The translations under genes were made by a program, and so were the position numbers. From Marinihelvus sp963695135 (GTDB lineage Bacteria > Pseudomonadota > Gammaproteobacteria > Xanthomonadales > SZUA-36), in NCBI GenBank assembly GCA_963695135.1, contig CAVOGA010000001.1:1116001-1180000 (forward strand): DNA of 64,000 nucleotides, in the 5' to 3' direction. Shown here in pieces: positions 61,280-64,000 of this stretch. Within the stretch, counting starts at the first letter, position 1, and each line of letters begins with the position of its first letter. The notes beneath the pieces were generated by a model, which made no database searches, was not told the DNA's origin, and saw only the letters and a list, made by a program, of their open reading frames with translations.

Positions 61280-64000
61280 ATGACCGGTTTGAAACGCTGG
61301 CTAAGGCGTCTGCGGACGCTGCTGTGGACGGCGCTTGCGATGGTGATCATCGGCGCCGCGGTGCTGGTGGGTATCGGCAAGTTGCTGATGCCCTACAGCG
61401 AGCGCTACAAGCCCCGTCTCGAGGCAGTTCTCTCGGAGCAGTTCAACCACCCCGTGCGCCTGGAGGGGTTCACCGGGGAGTGGAAGGCCTTCGGCCCCAG
61501 GATCAGCCTGGAGGGCGTCACCCTGCTGGGCGCTGCCAGCGGCCAGGGTGACCTGGCCATCCAACGGGCAGCGCTGGACATCAAGCCGCTGAACGCCCTG
61601 CTGTCCGGCCGGCCGCTTTACTCCTTCGAAATCATCGGCGCCGACCTGGCACTGACCCGCGATGCAGAAGGCCGGTTTGAGTTATCCGGCCTGGGGCTCA
61701 GCGGCCGCAAAATGGGTGACGCGGACAGCAGCAGCAACTCCGGGCTCAGCCACCTTGCCCGGCTGGGGGAAGTCCGCCTGCAGGATTCAAGCTTCAGCTA
61801 TGCGGACCCTGAAAACGAGATTGAAGTCCAGCTGATTGGTATTGACGGAAGGCTGCAGATGGCCGGAGACCGGCTGGCGCTGGAGGTGCAGGCAAGCCTT
61901 TCAAACGCCCGCCGCAATCGCGTGCTTGGCGATTTTTCCGCAACCGTGCTGGCCGAGCTGCGCGACGGGAACCGCCTGGCGAATATCCAGTTCCAGGTCG
62001 AAACCGGCGAACTGATCATGGAAGAGCTCACGGCCCGGATACCCCGGGAGGAGCTGCAGGCGGTCAGTGGCCGGCTGAACGCGCAACTGTGGGGCAGCTG
62101 GGCGCAGGAACTGCCGCTGGAGCTGGCCGGTGTCGTCGATCTGCGTGACGTGGACCTGCCCACCGGTGAAAAGGTGCTGCGGCTGGATCACCTCAACAGC
62201 CGCCTGAACTGGCGCTGGGAGGACAAGACCAACTGGCGGATTGACCTCGCCGATATGCGGGTGGAAGAAAACGGCCGCGACTGGACATCACCCAGTATTG
62301 CCGTGGAGCGGAACCTGGCAGGCAACCTCGGCGTGTGGGTCAGCGCCGATTACGTGGTCGCCGAATTTCCGCTCGAGGTAACGCAGTTGTTCATGGGTAT
62401 CTTCGGGGTGAGCTGGCCCAATGTTGCGCCTACCGCCGGTCGGGGGGTTATTCGCGACTTTGAGCTGATTATCGATGGCAACCGCCAACTGGCGGCGACC
62501 TCCGGTCGCTTCGAGTCGCTCGAAGTGCTGGACTGGGGCCAGTGGCCCCTGGCCAGGGGACTCAACGGGAGAATCGACCTGGCCTTTGGCGAGGGCAGCC
62601 TGTGGTTTGCGGGTGAGGACGTATTGATCCGCTGGCCGCGTAATTTCCGGACCCCGCTATTGGTGGACCTGCCGGAGTGTGAACTGGAAATCCTGTGGGG
62701 CGACAAGGGCGACTGGCAGGTGGATGCGCTCGACTGCGGCCTGCGCAATGAGGAGGTCGAGGCGACTGCCAGGCTGCGCTTTGCCGGGGACGAGGGCAAG
62801 CCACGGGTGGATATCAACGCCAGCATTTCAGCCGCTGACATTGCCGCCCTGCATGATTACTGGCCGCGCAGCGTCATGAGTCCCAAGGTCACGGAATGGC
62901 TGCGTCGCAGCGTCAGCCAGGGCCGCCTGGAGCAGGGCCGCCTGGTGATCGCCGGCGATATGGATGCGTTTCCCTTCGCGGAGGGGCAGGGCACCCTGCT
63001 GGCAGAGGCCCGTATCGATGATGCGTCCCTGGCTTACGCGGAGGGCTGGCCGGCGGCCCGCGACGTTGACGCTGACCTGCGCATCGAGGGTACCTCCCTG
63101 GCGCTTACAGGCCGCATTGGCGATGTTGCCGGTTCGGAGGTGCAGTCGGCCAGCGCGCGCATCGCTGACCTGCGCACGCCGGTCCTGACCCTGGATTACC
63201 GCAGCGCCACGACCCTGCCGCTGCTAAAGACCTTCATCCAGCGCTCTCCGTTGCTGGCCAACTCGACCCTCGACCTGGCCCCGCTGGGCTTTGAGGGCCC
63301 CGCCAGTACCCGCGGCCTGCTGACCATTCCCCTGGGCAGCGCGGCGTCCGGCGGCGACGAGGTCACGGTGGACGGGGAACTGGAGCTCAACGGCGCCAGT
63401 TTCCTCGAGGCGCGGACCGGGTTCGGGCTGGAAAACCTCGCCGGCGTTGTTTCCTATGACCGCGAGGGTGCTGCGGCCCGGGGACCTGGATACGACCCTG
63501 GCCGGGTGGCCCGCGAGGCTTGCCCTGGATGCGGCCTGGAATACGGACACGCCCTTCCTGGCCGAACTGGCCGGGCGATTTCCCGCCAGCCTGGTGATCG
63601 GCGAAACCCCGATGATTGACGACCCCGCGCTCACCCGGATCTCCGGCGAGGCTGACTGGCTTGGTCATCTGCGCACCCGCAGGACCGGGGACGGGCAAAC
63701 TGACCTGTGGCTGGAACTCGAATCGGACCTGGAAGACGTGGTTCTGGACCTGCCCTTGCCCCTGGCCAAGCCTGCGGGCGTCGCCCTGCCGCTGTACCTG
63801 CGCTACCCGCTGGGTCAGCCACGCGCGGGGCTGTCCCTCAGCCTGGGTGATCTGCTCGATCTGGAACTGGAACTCGAGTCGAAGCCTGAGCCAGTCGTTG
63901 CCGATGCGATCGCAGCCGATTCACCGGTCATCCCCGCCCCGGATGAGGGGGCTGTCCCTGGCCAGGCCGACGCTCGTCCGGCACCGGCGGAGCAGTCGTC
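61280..64000 (+). CDS. yhdP: YhdP/AsmA-like large envelope protein (3'-partial, one frame break)
   Basis: First ~900 residues of a large protein of the DUF3971/AsmA-like YhdP family, which bridges inner and outer membranes and carries phospholipids outward. One N-terminal membrane helix (about 14-35) is followed by repeated beta segments starting with HPVRLEGFTGEWKAFGPRISLEG, DWGQWPLARGLNGRIDLAF and HDYWPRSVMSPKVTEWLRRS. The frame breaks near 63478-63482 at a GGGG run (one extra G) and goes on with DLDTTLAGWPARLALDAAW to the window edge. ATG 61280 lies just after rng, its normal neighbour. Confidence 0.88.

Overview
The window is GC-rich bacterial chromosome from a gammaproteobacterium. The evidence is the gene order leuS-lptE-holA-nadD-rsfS-rlmH-maf-rng-yhdP, the dapA-bamC pair, tusDCB-tusE, phoBR with ppk/ppx, a TonB2-type energising cluster and EpmA. 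An NAD-type isocitrate dehydrogenase and the very large PstC/PstA fit a lineage near the Chromatiales/Xanthomonadales (for example Wenzhouxiangella- or Woeseia-like), but the exact taxon is an inference. I see no tRNA, rRNA, CRISPR array, prophage or complete insertion sequence.

Layout. 1-1.8 kb: NarL-type sensor kinase and regulator. 1.9-2.1 kb: orphan PspB-like protein. 2.3-6.9 kb: Gld-type ABC exporter operon with a DUF4340 protein. 6.9-8.9 kb: DUF423 protein, a DNA glycosylase and an unusual acetyltransferase-VanY peptidase fusion. 9-16.6 kb: phosphate transport (Pit plus DUF47 regulator; pstC-pstA-pstB-phoU). 16.6-27 kb: a palindromic REP-like element, a secreted beta-helix protein gene, and a divergent operon DUF3450-TtpC-ExbB-ExbD-TonB-TPR-TonB-dependent receptor. 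27-31 kb: CpxP/CpxR/CpxA-like envelope-stress genes and a DUF481 barrel. 31-38.8 kb, minus strand: phoB-phoR-pstS-ppk-ppx-epmA. 38.9-47.4 kb: BepA-like protease, the sulfur relay tusDCB-tusE, isocitrate dehydrogenase, a FadL-like porin, an AI-2E-family permease, PIN-PhoH ATPase and peroxiredoxin. 47.6-64 kb: housekeeping genes from dapA to yhdP, with a probable small RNA gene between folK and pgi.

The main theme is phosphate. I can read four promoters with 11-bp-phased PhoB heptamers followed 9-10 nt later by a -10 box: upstream of pstC, phoB, the TonB operon and the divergent beta-helix gene. The sequence therefore predicts that phosphate starvation induces not only high-affinity Pst uptake and polyphosphate metabolism, but also a dedicated TonB-energised outer-membrane uptake system plus a secreted beta-helix protein. 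The substrate of that system is unknown and it is the best candidate here for a poorly described system.

Caution: about 20 single-base reading-frame breaks occur in 12 otherwise well-conserved genes, several of them in G or C runs. This looks like residual sequencing or assembly error more than gene decay, so the broken genes are annotated as single coding regions with the breaks located.
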